Shown here piece after piece: positions 1-9,215 of a stretch of 64,000 bases of DNA. This DNA comes from Acididesulfobacillus acetoxydans. Lineage in GTDB: Bacteria; Bacillota; Desulfitobacteriia; Desulfitobacteriales; Desulfitobacteriaceae. Made by a program: the position numbers and the translations under genes. The stretch covers positions 62,001 to 126,000 of the forward strand of contig NZ_LR746496.1 of the NCBI RefSeq assembly GCF_902729405.1, in the 5' to 3' direction. Position 1 is the first letter of the stretch. Each line of letters opens with the position of its first letter. The notes under the pieces were generated by a model. The model saw only the letters and a list, made by a program, of their open reading frames with translations. It searched no databases and was not told where the DNA came from.

Positions 1-126
1 AAAAGTTCGGCCCAAACCGGTCAAACGCATGCTCACCAGAATACCCAACAATAGAAAGAAGACGAGAACCGCGATTCCCGTCAGATTAACCCTTCTCCCC
101 ACCGTGCTTTCCCCCAGCTTCCACAC
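1..126 (-). CDS. mreC: MreC, N-terminal fragment
   Basis: The first 42 codons of a gene that runs off the left edge. It starts at a GTG with a GAGGGAAAA ribosome site and lies 15 bases after the mreB stop. The residues are a short basic stretch and then one hydrophobic helix (about residues 16-33), as expected for the membrane anchor of MreC, the scaffold that links MreB to the wall-elongation machinery. Identity rests mainly on position after mreB, where mreC is the usual neighbour. Too little is visible to exclude another membrane protein. Confidence 0.7.
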   Translation of the reverse strand, partial: MWKLGESTVGRRVNLTGIAVLVFFLLLGILVSMRLTGLGRTF

Positions 127-141
127 TTTTCCCTCAGCCGA

Positions 142-1158
142 CTAACTTTTCTGCAGAGAGGAGATTTTCTTCATGATTTCGCTGTCTTCTAAAACCCGCC
201 CCGTCCCCAGAGCGACGCAAGACAAAGGATCCTCCGCCACGTGCACCGGGATGCAGGTCTCATCCGCGATGAGTTGATCGAGATGGCGTAAGAGAGATCC
301 TCCCCCCGCCATCATAATTCCGCGATCCATAATGTCGGCCGCCAACTCGGGCGGTGTCTTCTCTAAACAGGATTTAATCGCATCCACGATCGCCATCACC
401 GGCTCCTGCAGGGCCTCCTGGATCTCCTCCGCCGTCACTTCAATGGTCTTGGGCAGTCCGGTCAAAAGGTCCCGGCCGCGTACCGCATAAGTAATCCCTT
501 TTTCCGCCATATAAGCCGAACCGATCTCCGTCTTGATGTCCTCGGCGGTACGGTAACCGACCATGAGGTTGTAACGGCGTTTGATGTGCGCCACGATGGC
601 GTCGTCCATCTCATCCCCTGCCACCCGGATAGAGCGGCTGGTCACGATCCCTCCCAGAGAAATTACGGCCACTTCGGTGGTGCCGCCGCCGATATCGACA
701 ATCATGTTTCCGGTCGGCTCACTGACCGGCAACCCCGCCCCAATAGCGGCCGCCATAGGTTCCTCCATAATGATGGGGTCTTTAGCTCCCGCCGCCAGCG
801 CGGCTTCTTTCACCGCCCGTTCCTCAACAGGCGTCACCCCGGAGGGAACGCAAATCACCACCCGGGGACGGGCGAAAGGCGAATCGGAACCCAGAGCCCG
901 GGAAATAAAATATTTCAGCATTTTCTGGGTTACGTTAAAATCCGATATGACTCCGTCTTTGAGGGGACGAATGGCCACGATGTGACTGGGCGTGCGCCCG
1001 ATCATTTCTTTCGCCTTGTCTCCCACAGCGAGGGGGGCCTTATTGTCCATATCCATGGCGACGACCGACGGTTCCCGCACGACGATTCCCTTCCCGCGCA
1101 CGTGGACCAAGGTGTTGGCCGTACCCAAGTCGATCCCTAAATCTTTGCCAAAGCGCAT
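142..1158 (-). CDS. mreB: Rod shape-determining protein MreB
   Basis: Actin-like ATPase that polymerises under the membrane and directs lateral wall synthesis. At 338 residues it has the usual family length. The phosphate-1 loop GIDLGTANT lies near residues 8-16, the second phosphate motif [13 protein letters not shown] near 155, and the adenosine-binding [11 protein letters not shown] near 287. The start is supported by AAGGGG 10 bases upstream. It follows radC with a gap of about 30 bases, and mreC follows directly, so radC-mreB-mreC probably form one leftward transcript. The paralogues Mbl and MreBH cannot be separated from MreB by inspection, but the mreC neighbour favours MreB. Confidence 0.96.
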   Translation of the reverse strand: MRFGKDLGIDLGTANTLVHVRGKGIVVREPSVVAMDMDNKAPLAVGDKAKEMIGRTPSHIVAIRPLKDGVISDFNVTQKMLKYFISRALGSDSPFARPRVVICVPSGVTPVEERAVKEAALAAGAKDPIIMEEPMAAAIGAGLPVSEPTGNMIVDIGGGTTEVAVISLGGIVTSRSIRVAGDEMDDAIVAHIKRRYNLMVGYRTAEDIKTEIGSAYMAEKGITYAVRGRDLLTGLPKTIEVTAEEIQEALQEPVMAIVDAIKSCLEKTPPELAADIMDRGIMMAGGGSLLRHLDQLIADETCIPVHVAEDPLSCVALGTGRVLEDSEIMKKISSLQKS

Positions 1159-1190
1159 TATTGAATAACCCCTTCCCTGAACCAGACTAC

Positions 1191-1874
1191 TTATAATATT
1201 CCTCGTTCTTTAAGGCTTATGTACCTGTTATCTCCAATAATTACATGATCTAGCACTTCAATCCCTAACAGTGATCCGCCCTCGGCCAAGCGCCGGGTCA
1301 CCTCGACATCCTCTTGGCTCGGCGTCGGATCCCCGCTCGGGTGGTTGTGCAAGAGGATAATCGCGTTGGAGTTGCGGCGGATGGCCTCTTTAAAACACTC
1401 CCGCGGATGGACCAGGGAGGAATTTAACGAACCCACCGAAATCGGGGTAATGCCGAGGACGTGGTTTTTCGTCGTCAGACTCACCACCCGGAAATGTTCC
1501 CGGTCCAGATAGCGCATTTCCTCCATCACCAAATGAGCGACATCCTGAGGGGAATTGACCACCGGTCTTGTCAAAGGGTCAGTCGTCACACAACGCCGGC
1601 CCAATTCCAGGGCCGCTTTGATGACCGAAGCTTTGGCCTGGCCCAAACCGTGCTGCCGGGCCAAGTCGTGAACCGTCTGCCGGCCCAAACCGGCCAGACC
1701 GCCTGATTCCGTGAGCAGCCGCTCCGCCAAGTCCAAAACATTTTCCCCTTTGCAACCCGTGCGCAGAAGGACCGCCAAAATCTCCCGGTTGGACAGCGCT
1801 TCCGGACCCAGCCGGAAAAGCCGTTCCCGGGGAAACATCTCCTCAGGCAAATCTTTAAGCCGCCGGTAATCCAT
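1191..1874 (-). CDS. radC: RadC-family JAB/MPN domain protein
   Basis: About 227 residues. The N-terminal part has a helix-hairpin-helix-like region, and the C-terminal JAB domain carries the metalloprotease-type motif [14 protein letters not shown] with the upstream HPRECF segment, so the metal ligands look intact. RadC is widespread, but its repair role is disputed and its true activity is unknown. The reading frame stays open upstream to 1919, inside maf. The start at 1874 was chosen because GAGG lies 6 bases ahead of this ATG; the adjacent ATG at 1877 is the alternative. It lies in the conserved maf-radC-mreB order of Clostridia. Confidence 0.93.
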   Translation of the reverse strand: MDYRRLKDLPEEMFPRERLFRLGPEALSNREILAVLLRTGCKGENVLDLAERLLTESGGLAGLGRQTVHDLARQHGLGQAKASVIKAALELGRRCVTTDPLTRPVVNSPQDVAHLVMEEMRYLDREHFRVVSLTTKNHVLGITPISVGSLNSSLVHPRECFKEAIRRNSNAIILLHNHPSGDPTPSQEDVEVTRRLAEGGSLLGIEVLDHVIIGDNRYISLKERGIL

Positions 1875-1882
1875 CATCCACC

Positions 1883-2479
1883 TCACGCAGGGCGATGCCT
1901 TTCCTGCCGAATCCCCCACGCCTCGAGCCGCTCCGCCACATACTCCATGGGCAAGCCGATGACATTGCTCAAAGAACCTGTGAATTCCCGGACAAAAGCC
2001 CCGGCCGGCCCCTGGATACCATAGGCCCCAGCTTTATCCAAAGGCTCGCCGGTCCGGACATAGGCTGCAATCTCTGCCGGGGAAAGGTCACGAAAGCACA
2101 CTCTCGTCTCCACCCAGCCGGACTCGAGGCGGACTCCGTCACGGAGTGCCACTCCGGTCAGAACCGAGTGTTCCTTGCCGCTCAGCCTCAGCAGCATGGC
2201 CGCCGCTTCCTCCGCTCCCGCCGGTTTTCCCAGAGTCTGCCCGCCGAGCACGACCAGCGTATCCGCGGCCAAAATCACGTCCTCATGCCCGCCCCCGTCC
2301 TTTAGCCACCGGACCAGACCCGCTTCGGCTTTCCATTCGGCCAAGATACGCACCCCGGTCTCGGGCGGTATCCCCGCGGGCAATTCCTCCTTCACCGTCG
2401 GAAAGACCAGCGCAAACTCATAACCCCAGTCGCCGAGGAGCATTCGCCTTCTCGGAGAGGATGAGGCCAGAACAAGCAT
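1883..2479 (-). CDS. maf: Maf-like nucleoside triphosphate pyrophosphatase
   Basis: 198-residue Maf/YhdE family enzyme, which hydrolyses dTTP, UTP and some modified nucleotides to monophosphates. The N-terminal signature LASSSPRRRMLL and the internal EHSVLTGVALRDG segment are characteristic, and ILAADTLVVLGG contains the catalytic aspartate. It follows the DUF4321 gene after only 4 bases, and radC starts 8 bases beyond its stop, which indicates tight translational coupling. Length is normal for the family. Confidence 0.95.
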   Translation of the reverse strand: MLVLASSSPRRRMLLGDWGYEFALVFPTVKEELPAGIPPETGVRILAEWKAEAGLVRWLKDGGGHEDVILAADTLVVLGGQTLGKPAGAEEAAAMLLRLSGKEHSVLTGVALRDGVRLESGWVETRVCFRDLSPAEIAAYVRTGEPLDKAGAYGIQGPAGAFVREFTGSLSNVIGLPMEYVAERLEAWGIRQERHRPA

Positions 2480-2483
2480 GAGA

Positions 2484-2747
2484 TTACCACTTCCTTGACA
2501 GGTAATACCCTCCCAGAGCCCCCAGCAAGGTGGCGGCCGTGATGTTCAGGCGAAAGCCAAAGGACAGAGAGAGGAAAAAGAAATCCAAATAGGTGTGTGA
2601 CGGGACGTCGATTACGGCCGGCCGCAAAAAAGGAGTCAAAATCCCATATTTCTCTAAGCCGAAACCAACCAAGGTACCTAACGCGGCCCCTGAGAGAATC
2701 AGCAGGATCGCCCTGCCTGTACCGGACGAGTTACGGCCAACCGCCAT
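2484..2747 (-). CDS. DUF4321 small membrane protein
   Basis: 87-residue protein with two hydrophobic segments (about residues 13-30 and 55-80) separated by a short loop. It resembles DUF4321 proteins, which in many Clostridia lie next to maf, as here. Function is unknown. The frame is open further upstream, but the ATG at 2747 has a GGGGG ribosome site 7 bases away and gives the length and hydrophobic start typical of the family. The gap to maf is 4 bases. Confidence 0.8.
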   Translation of the reverse strand: MAVGRNSSGTGRAILLILSGAALGTLVGFGLEKYGILTPFLRPAVIDVPSHTYLDFFFLSLSFGFRLNITAATLLGALGGYYLSRKW

Positions 2748-2890
2748 CTTTCGACCCCCAACACTCACAGAAACGAGCCAGGGCCGAGAGCTCCTGGCTG
2801 CAGAATACATTAGTCTTAGTGTAGCATTTTCCGAGTGGGTTCGCAAGAAGCAAGAGAAAAGTAGAGAAAACGAGAAACTTAGGGGAAATT

Positions 2891-4297
2891 CTAGCGTTTG
2901 AGCAATTTCGCCCCCGCAATTCCGGGATTGGTCATTTCCAGCGGGTGGAGAATGATGTTCAACTCCTCCTCCGTGAGAACCCCTTTTTCCAGAACTATTT
3001 CCCGCACGGGGCGCCCGCTGTTGATCGCCTCCTTGGCTATGGCCGAAGCGACCTCATATCCGACATGAGGATTGATCGCCGTAATCACGCCGACACTGTT
3101 TTCCACCATCTGCGCACAGCGTTCTCCGTTCGCTGTGATCCCCACGACACAGCGCTCCCGGAAGACCCGAACCACATTGCGCAAAATGTCCAAAGACTGC
3201 AGGAGATTGAAAACGATCACCGGTTCCATGACGTTCAGTTCCAGCTGTCCCGCCCCGCAGGCCAAAGACACGGTCAAATCGTTCCCCTGCACCTGAAAAG
3301 CCACTTGGTTGACCACCTCGGGGATCACCGGGTTGACTTTCCCGGGCATGATGGACGACCCCGGTTGCTGCGGCGGCAGGTTGATCTCCTTGAGACCTGC
3401 CCTCGGCCCGGAGGCCATGAGCCGGAGGTCATTGGCTACCTTCGACAAATCCACCGCCAGAGTCTTCAGGGAACCGGAAACCTCCAAAAAAGCATCCGTG
3501 TTCTGGGTGGCATCCACCAGATTTTCCGCCCGCCGTAAGGGCAGACCGCTGATTTCCCCGAGGATATCGGTCACGCGCGCGATATAGGCCGGGTCGGCGT
3601 TCAGCCCGGTTCCTACCGCCGTCGCGCCCATATTGACCACTTCCAAGGAAGTGACAGCGTTTTCCAGGCGTTTCCTGTCCCGTCCAATCATCCGGGCATA
3701 GGCGGAAAACTCCTGGCCCAAGCGGATGGGCACCGCATCCTGCAAATGCGTCCGCCCCATCTTGAGAACCCCGTCAAATTCCTCCGCTTTCCTCTCGAAA
3801 GCCTGCCGCAGCTCGGACAACCCGGAGAGCAAGGCCTGACTGACATTGAGACAGGCGATGCGGACAGCGGTGGGAAAGACATCATTGGTACTCTGCCCCA
3901 TGTTGACGTGGGAATTGGGATGAACTCTGGCATAATCCCCCTTTTCCCCCCCGAGAATTTCAATCGCGCGGTTCGCGATCACCTCATTGGTATTCATGTT
4001 CATCGACGTGCCGGCCCCTCCCTGGATCACGTCGACAACAAAAGACTCATGCAAACGGCCGGAGGCGATTTCCTCGGCCGCTTGCACAATGGCCTCACCG
4101 ATCGTCTTGTTTAAAGATCCGGTCTCCATATTGGCCCGTGCGGCGGCTGCCTTGACCAAAGCCAGACCACGGATGAGTTCCTCATGAGGCCGGTACCCCG
4201 TAATCGGAAAATTATCAACCGCCCGCAGCGTCTGAATCCCATAATAAACCTCATCGGGCACCTCGCGGGAGCCCAAGAAATCCTTTTCCTGGCGCAT
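2891..4297 (-). CDS. aspA: Aspartate ammonia-lyase
   Basis: 468-residue member of the fumarase/aspartase superfamily, which deaminates L-aspartate reversibly to fumarate and ammonia. The catalytic-loop signature GSSIMPGKVNPV is followed by IPEVVNQVAFQVQGND, which is aspartase-like; class II fumarases have a different continuation. The segment TSMNMNTNEVIANRA and the HPNSHVNMGQSTND substrate loop are also present. The ATG at 4297 is chosen over an open frame upstream because GAGAGG precedes it and a consensus promoter lies 70-100 bases upstream. It probably starts its own transcript. Fumarase is the main alternative. Confidence 0.93.
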   Translation of the reverse strand: MRQEKDFLGSREVPDEVYYGIQTLRAVDNFPITGYRPHEELIRGLALVKAAAARANMETGSLNKTIGEAIVQAAEEIASGRLHESFVVDVIQGGAGTSMNMNTNEVIANRAIEILGGEKGDYARVHPNSHVNMGQSTNDVFPTAVRIACLNVSQALLSGLSELRQAFERKAEEFDGVLKMGRTHLQDAVPIRLGQEFSAYARMIGRDRKRLENAVTSLEVVNMGATAVGTGLNADPAYIARVTDILGEISGLPLRRAENLVDATQNTDAFLEVSGSLKTLAVDLSKVANDLRLMASGPRAGLKEINLPPQQPGSSIMPGKVNPVIPEVVNQVAFQVQGNDLTVSLACGAGQLELNVMEPVIVFNLLQSLDILRNVVRVFRERCVVGITANGERCAQMVENSVGVITAINPHVGYEVASAIAKEAINSGRPVREIVLEKGVLTEEELNIILHPLEMTNPGIAGAKLLKR

Positions 4298-4364
4298 AAA
4301 CTTTACCTCTCTTTGCGAATAATGGACCATGGACCACGGATAAGGGGCCATGGATTATGTATAC

Positions 4365-4393
4365 ATTATACAGTATTCTCTTCTCTTTGTCAG
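4365..4393 (-). promoter_or_regulatory. Sigma-A promoter of aspA
   Basis: -35 CTGACA (4388-4393) and -10 TATAAT (4365-4370), 17 bases apart, reading toward aspA. The -10 is perfect and the -35 matches at five of six positions. Confidence 0.75.
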
Positions 4394-4473
4394 CAGAAGT
4401 GATCAAAAAAGGGAATTCCCCGGGTTTCGGCTTAGTTTTGCCGTCCGTCCCCGAAAAACTCCGTTTCATCCCA

Positions 4474-4553
4474 AACTACTCTGGTCCTTAACTATCCGAG
4501 GTATAAACTATCCGGATCCAAAACTATGTGAATCCTGAACTATGTGCGGGCAG
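4474..4553. repeat. 16-bp degenerate tandem repeat, five units
   Basis: Five consecutive units each begin with AACTA(T/C) and start exactly 16 bases apart at 4474, 4490, 4506, 4522 and 4538. The first seven bases are best conserved. It lies in the 390-base gap between cimA and aspA, which otherwise holds only the aspA promoter and a loose CCGTCGTCC-type sequence near 4620-4690. Confidence 0.75.
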
Positions 4554-4686
4554 AGCCGCAAGAATTGCCTGCGCGCTGAGGAATCCTGAGCCGGCAGACT
4601 GCCCTTAGAACCAGGCACAACAAACCCCCGTCGTCCCTATCCTGACTGATCCCCTTCGTCCGGATGACCCTATTCCGTCGTCCGGA

Positions 4687-6273
4687 TTATCGGCTTCCGC
4701 CCTCCGTCCTCCGGATCGCCAGATACAAGCCGTCCAGCAAAGCCTGAGCGCTGGCTTTTAAAATATTGGTCGACACGCCGATGGTTCCCCAGGTCTCTGT
4801 CCCCAAACGGGTCTCCACCACCACCCTGACCACCGCTTCCGTTCCCCTGGAACCATCCAGAACGCGCACCTTGTAATCAACCAGTTCGCTCTCCGCCAAG
4901 GCCGGAAAGAACGCGCGCAGAGCCTCTCTCAAGGCCTGGTCCAGAGCATTGACCGGCCCATTGCCCTCTGAGGCGATGTGCACCTGTTTTTCCCCGACCT
5001 GGACTTTCACCACTGCCACGGAATCGAGTTCACCGCGCAGGGGATCGCTCCAGACATGATAGTCAAGCATCTCAAACGGCGGTTCAAACCATCCGAGAAT
5101 GCGCAGCAGCAATAATTCCAGACTCCCATCCGCCGTCTCAAAGAGAAAACCCTTATTTTCCAGCTCTTTGATCCTAAGCATCGCTTGTTCCACCCTGGGG
5201 TCGTCTTTCAAAATCCCGGGTGCGAACTTCCGCATCTTCTCCCAGATATTTGCCCGGCCCGCCTGGTCCGAGATCAGGATTCGCCGTTCATTGCCCACAG
5301 TTTCCGGATCGATATGCTCAAAAGTCCTCTCATTTTTGAGAACCGCGTCGACGTGCATCCCCGCTTTATGCGCAAAGGCGCTTCTGCCCACAAAAGGCTG
5401 CTTTTCGTCAAACTTGGCATTGGCCAACTCGGACACATAACGGGAAAGACTTGTCAATTGGGGCAAAGCCTTCTCCGGGAGAAGAACATAGCCCTGCTTC
5501 AACTGCAGCCAGGGCACCAGTGTACTCAAGTTGGCGTTGCCGCACCTTTCGCCGAATCCGTTCCAGGTGCCCTGCACCTGCGTAACACCCGCCTCTACCG
5601 CCGCCAGGCTGTTGGCGACACCCAGACCCCCGTCATTGTGGGCATGGATGCCGAGAACCAAGCCGGGAAACGCTTTCTTCACCGCTTCAACCCCCGCGGT
5701 AATCCCTTGGGGAAGCGCTCCTCCGTTCGTATCGCAGAGGACGGCCACACTCGCTCCACCCTCGGTCGCCGCCCTCACGCACTCCAAGGCGTAGGCGGGG
5801 TTCTCCTTGCGCCCGTCAAAAAAATGTTCGGCATCAAAAATGACTTCCCTGCCCGCCCGGACAAGGAAGGCCACAGATTCCCTGATCAAGCGCAAGTTCT
5901 CCTCCCGGGAAGCCCGCAGGACATCGGTCACGTGCAAGTCCCACGCCTTGCCGAAAATCGTCACGACGCCCGCACCGGAATCCAAAAGGCGCTTGAGGAT
6001 TTCACTCTCCTCGGGGGCCTCCCCGATCCGGCACGTACTGCCAAAGGCCGCCAGTTTCACCTCGCCTAAAACCAGTGTTCCGGCCGCGGCAAAAAACTCC
6101 TCATCTCTGGGATTAGCGCCCGGCCAACCCGCCTCAATATAAGGCACACCTATAGCGGCCATTTTCCGGACGTAAAGGATTTTGTCCTTCACGGAAAAGT
6201 GAATTCCTTCTCCCTGTGCCCCGTCGCGCAAAGTTGTGTCATAAAGGACAAGTTCCGCCTTTCGAACTCCCAT
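4687..6273 (-). CDS. cimA: (R)-citramalate synthase
   Basis: 528-residue acyl-transfer aldolase. It condenses pyruvate with acetyl-CoA to citramalate, the first step of the threonine-independent route to isoleucine. The N-terminal YDTTLRDGAQGEGIHFS motif, the HAHNDGGLGVANSLAAVEAG metal and substrate site, and NGFGERCGNANL belong to the TIM barrel. The C-terminal 150 residues form a LeuA-type allosteric domain. Length and the GEGI motif favour the CimA group over 2-isopropylmalate or homocitrate synthase. The frame is open 57 codons upstream, but ATG 6273 has AGAGGGG eight bases ahead and lies just after a promoter. Confidence 0.92.
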   Translation of the reverse strand: MGVRKAELVLYDTTLRDGAQGEGIHFSVKDKILYVRKMAAIGVPYIEAGWPGANPRDEEFFAAAGTLVLGEVKLAAFGSTCRIGEAPEESEILKRLLDSGAGVVTIFGKAWDLHVTDVLRASREENLRLIRESVAFLVRAGREVIFDAEHFFDGRKENPAYALECVRAATEGGASVAVLCDTNGGALPQGITAGVEAVKKAFPGLVLGIHAHNDGGLGVANSLAAVEAGVTQVQGTWNGFGERCGNANLSTLVPWLQLKQGYVLLPEKALPQLTSLSRYVSELANAKFDEKQPFVGRSAFAHKAGMHVDAVLKNERTFEHIDPETVGNERRILISDQAGRANIWEKMRKFAPGILKDDPRVEQAMLRIKELENKGFLFETADGSLELLLLRILGWFEPPFEMLDYHVWSDPLRGELDSVAVVKVQVGEKQVHIASEGNGPVNALDQALREALRAFFPALAESELVDYKVRVLDGSRGTEAVVRVVVETRLGTETWGTIGVSTNILKASAQALLDGLYLAIRRTEGGSR

Positions 6274-6301
6274 TCGCAATTTCCCCTCTTTCTTTTGCCT
6301 T

Positions 6302-6330
6302 ATTATAATACAGGGTAAACTACTATACAA
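6302..6330 (-). promoter_or_regulatory. Promoter of cimA
   Basis: -35 TTGTAT (6325-6330), 17-base spacer, perfect -10 TATAAT (6302-6307). The predicted transcript begins only about 25 bases before the cimA start, so no room is left for a T-box or other large leader. Confidence 0.7.
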
Positions 6331-6426
6331 CAGCGCTGCGCGAGTGCAGCTTTCTACGGCCGCCATCGACCGATGGACCGAAGAGACCCCAACCCAACCC
6401 GTCCCCAAAGAGTGGTTCCCCAAATA

Positions 6427-6470
6427 GCAAAGGTTGGAAGACACGCTACCGTATCTCCCAACCTCTTTGC
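6427..6470 (-). terminator. Hairpin downstream of rex
   Basis: Inverted repeat with arms GCAAAGGTTGG and CCAACCTCTTTGC (one bulged base) around a 20-base loop, within the 324-base gap between rex and cimA. It has no clear T-run, so intrinsic termination is uncertain. Apart from the cimA promoter nothing else is seen in the gap. Confidence 0.4.
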
Positions 6471-6597
6471 CGCGCTGACAGGCAACTTCCCTGTTACCCA
6501 GCCCTTTATGCCGTTTGTTCGCTAAAATCCCCGGCCCCGTAAATCTCCCAAGCGCAGCCGCATGACTGCGTCAAAAGTGTCCGACTCAGGCAGCGCC

Positions 6598-7230
6598 TTA
6601 GAAGCGCTGCGCTCCGACATTGAACGTGAGCACTTCCAGATTCACCGCTAAATCCACATTGCGCAATTCAATCTCCGGAGGGACATTAAGAACACCGGGT
6701 GCAAAATTAAGAATAGCCTGCACTCCGGCCCGGACCAACTTATCCGCAATCTCCTGCGACGCCGCGGACGGCACGCAAATAATCCCGATTTGGGTGCGAT
6801 TTTGCCTTACAACCTCTTCCAGACGTTCTACCGGCATAACTTCAACACCGTGGACAAAAGTTCCGACCTTTTGGGGATCGCTATCGAAAACGCTTGTGAT
6901 CACAAAGCCGCGTTCCCGGAAACCTTTGTAACTGGACAAAGCCAAGCCAAGATTTCCTAGGCCGACCAGACTCACGCTCCAATCCACACTGAGCCCCAAA
7001 ATCTTCAAGATGTGGCGGCGCAAATCTTTGACGTTGTAACCCACCCCGCGCGTACCGAACTCTCCGAAATAAGCCAGATCTTTCCTGACTTGAGCCGGGC
7101 TGACACCAACGCCCTCGGCAATGTCGCCGGAGGAAATTGTAATAATCCCCTTACGGTCTACCTCCGTTAAGTACCGAGAATAAACCGAAAGCCGGATAAT
7201 GGTTGCCTCCGGAATTTTTAGTGTCTTCAA
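6598..7230 (-). CDS. rex: Redox-sensing transcriptional repressor Rex
   Basis: 210-residue repressor that senses the NADH/NAD+ ratio and controls fermentation and respiration genes. The N-terminal winged helix begins [16 protein letters not shown] and has the DNA-recognition part [13 protein letters not shown]. The Rossmann part has GLGNLGLAL near residue 90. The start is taken as a TTG at 7230 because GGGGG lies six bases upstream and the family begins at this point; a GTG at 7257 is possible. A palindrome and a promoter lie directly upstream, which suggests autoregulation. It is the only gene between folC and cimA. Confidence 0.93.
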   Translation of the reverse strand: MKTLKIPEATIIRLSVYSRYLTEVDRKGIITISSGDIAEGVGVSPAQVRKDLAYFGEFGTRGVGYNVKDLRRHILKILGLSVDWSVSLVGLGNLGLALSSYKGFRERGFVITSVFDSDPQKVGTFVHGVEVMPVERLEEVVRQNRTQIGIICVPSAASQEIADKLVRAGVQAILNFAPGVLNVPPEIELRNVDLAVNLEVLTFNVGAQRF

Positions 7231-7251
7231 CAAGATCCCCCATTTCTCACC

Positions 7252-7267
7252 TTTCACAAGCGTGAAA
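7252..7267. promoter_or_regulatory. Candidate autoregulatory operator of rex
   Basis: Inverted repeat TTTCAC-AAGC-GTGAAA. The arms contain the TTCAC/GTGAA core of Rex sites, although in the opposite order to the classical TTGTGAA-N6-TTCACAA. It covers roughly +6 to +21 of the predicted rex transcript. Rex binding is inferred. Confidence 0.5.
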
Positions 7268-7279
7268 AAGTGTAAACTA

Positions 7280-7307
7280 ATTATATCACTATCTCTTAGA
7301 AAAGCAA
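7280..7307 (-). promoter_or_regulatory. Promoter of rex
   Basis: -35 TTGCTT (7302-7307), 16-base spacer, -10 TATAAT (7280-7285) with an extended TGA just before the -10. Confidence 0.65.
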
Positions 7308-7490
7308 TTTTTTTCACGAGTTTATACCCTGTTCGGGCTGCTTACCTTGTTCCAAAGTTATTCTTGCCAAAACCTTTATCACTTAAACATTAAAACGCCG
7401 CTTACTCATTGCCCCCCCGTCATCAACGGTTTGAGCTCAGCCACTCCTATAAACGCAGCTGCCGTCTCCGCCATCGCCGCTTACAATTAA

Positions 7491-9215
7491 CTAACAGTTT
7501 GAGTTAACCGCGGCCGGATTCTCTCCGGACCTTTCGGCTTCTCCGCCGGCAGGCCCTGAACGGCCCAGCCTTTGCAGCAAGGCCGGCCGCGCCGCGGCCA
7601 GCATATAAAGAGAACCGGTGACACAAAGCATATCTTCCGGACCCAAGTGCTGCAATCCCGAAGAAACCGCTTCTTCCGGGTCCTCCACTAAGGAGACCGG
7701 GCGGCCGTATTGGGCCGCGATACGAGCCAGCGCCTGCCAGTCTCCGGCGCGGGGCGAATTCGGTTTGGTCACGATGATTTCGTCCGCCAACGGTGCCAAA
7801 AGATCCACCACCCGCTCCCGTTCTTTATCCGCCAACATACCCAAAACGAACACCAAACGCCGGCGTTGGAACAGGGGCAGACTTTGAACCAGGACCCTGG
7901 CCCCGTCATAATTGTGCGCTCCGTCCAGTAAAACCTTGGGAGTCACACTGAGCAATTCCAGTCGTCCGGGCCACTTCGCTCGCTTAAGCCCCGCATAAAT
8001 AGCAGGGCGGGGAATTGTGACCCCGTAAGCGACCCGCAAAATCTCGCATATCGTCACCGCTGTGGCCGCATTCTCAAGCTGATGGGCGCCGATCAGTGTG
8101 AGGTGTAATTTGGGGTAAGCACCATACAGACCGTATAAATCAAATTCCTGCTCCGTTTCTCCGCTCCAGCGGCTCTCCCAGCGCACATCTTCCCCCACCT
8201 GCCAAAAAGGATCCCCGGCTTCCCGGGCCCTTTCCCGCAGAATAGCCACAACCTCCGGACGCCTGGCTGCGGTAATCACAACCGAATGCGGCTTGATAAT
8301 CCCCGCCTTGTTACGGGCAATCGCCGGGATGTCGGGCCCGAGATAGTCCATATGATCCATGCCCACATTGGTAATCACGCTGACAAGGGGTCGGACGACG
8401 TTCGTCGAATCGATTTCTCCGCCCAATCCGACCTCTAAGAGGGCAAAATCTACCTCTTCCTCGGCAAAATACACCAGACACATGGCCGTGTTCACTTCAA
8501 ACTCCGTGGGATGCTCCAGCCCTTGAGCCACCATCTCTTCCAGGTGCGGTTTCAGGCGTTCGATGAGCCTGACGACTGCGGCTTTCGGCACCATTTCCCC
8601 GTTGATCACCATGCGCTCCCGGTAATCGTGCAGGTGGGGAGAGGTAAACATCCCCACTTTACAGCCCGCCGCCCGCAAGATTTCCGCAGTCATAAGCGTT
8701 GTCGAGCCCTTCCCGTTTGTGCCCCCCACATGAATGATTCTGAGGGATTGTTCCGGATTCCCCAGGCGCCTGAGGAGTTCCCGGATCCGGTCCAGCCCGA
8801 AATTCATGCCGAATTTCGTGAGCCCAACCAGATAGGCCAAGGCCTCCCCATACTCTTCTTCCGACACCCGACCGTACTTCGCGGCGGACGTCCCTTGCGG
8901 CAGGGTTTCTCCGTGCTCCGCCGCGGGCATCCCCTCCGGCTTTGCGTTTCCGTAACCCTCGGCGGACGTCCCTTCCGGCGCGGTTTCTCCGTACTCCGCC
9001 GCGGGTATCCCCTCCGGTTTTACGTTTCTGTACCCCTGGGCCGGTGCCTCCGATCCTGTTGTCCCTTGCCGAGCCGCCTCCATCTCACGGGATTTTTCCG
9101 CCCGCGCCACGCCTGCTTCCCGCTGCGGCTCCTCAAGACCCCGCTTTGCCGTCGGCGCTTTCTCCATCTCTTCGCTCCCTTTCTCCGCTGACACCTTTCG
9201 GGCTTCCGCAGGCAT
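7491..9215 (-). CDS. folC: Dihydrofolate/folylpolyglutamate synthase with repetitive N-terminal extension
   Basis: ATP-dependent ligase that adds glutamate to folates. The P-loop IHVGGTNGKGST, the downstream Mur-ligase-like core and a C-terminal GAHNYDGA loop are intact. The protein is 574 residues against roughly 430 usual, because about 125 residues of low-complexity sequence (Ala, Glu, Gly, Pro rich, with two 26-residue repeats) precede the catalytic EEEYGEALAYL start. Its ATG overlaps the valS stop as TAATG, the normal coupling arrangement, so the extension is probably translated. A GTG at codon 117 lacks a ribosome site. The gene belongs to the valS-folC operon. Confidence 0.92.
   Translation of the reverse strand: MPAEARKVSAEKGSEEMEKAPTAKRGLEEPQREAGVARAEKSREMEAARQGTTGSEAPAQGYRNVKPEGIPAAEYGETAPEGTSAEGYGNAKPEGMPAAEHGETLPQGTSAAKYGRVSEEEYGEALAYLVGLTKFGMNFGLDRIRELLRRLGNPEQSLRIIHVGGTNGKGSTTLMTAEILRAAGCKVGMFTSPHLHDYRERMVINGEMVPKAAVVRLIERLKPHLEEMVAQGLEHPTEFEVNTAMCLVYFAEEEVDFALLEVGLGGEIDSTNVVRPLVSVITNVGMDHMDYLGPDIPAIARNKAGIIKPHSVVITAARRPEVVAILRERAREAGDPFWQVGEDVRWESRWSGETEQEFDLYGLYGAYPKLHLTLIGAHQLENAATAVTICEILRVAYGVTIPRPAIYAGLKRAKWPGRLELLSVTPKVLLDGAHNYDGARVLVQSLPLFQRRRLVFVLGMLADKERERVVDLLAPLADEIIVTKPNSPRAGDWQALARIAAQYGRPVSLVEDPEEAVSSGLQHLGPEDMLCVTGSLYMLAAARPALLQRLGRSGPAGGEAERSGENPAAVNSNC
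8877..9032 (-). repeat. 78-bp direct repeat, two copies, inside folC
   Basis: Encodes folC residues 62-113 as two in-frame 26-residue units sharing KPEG(I/M)PAAE(Y/H)GET and GTSA. The nucleotide copies are nearly identical, with differences mainly at third positions and a few residues. It lies entirely in the N-terminal extension. Confidence 0.85.
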
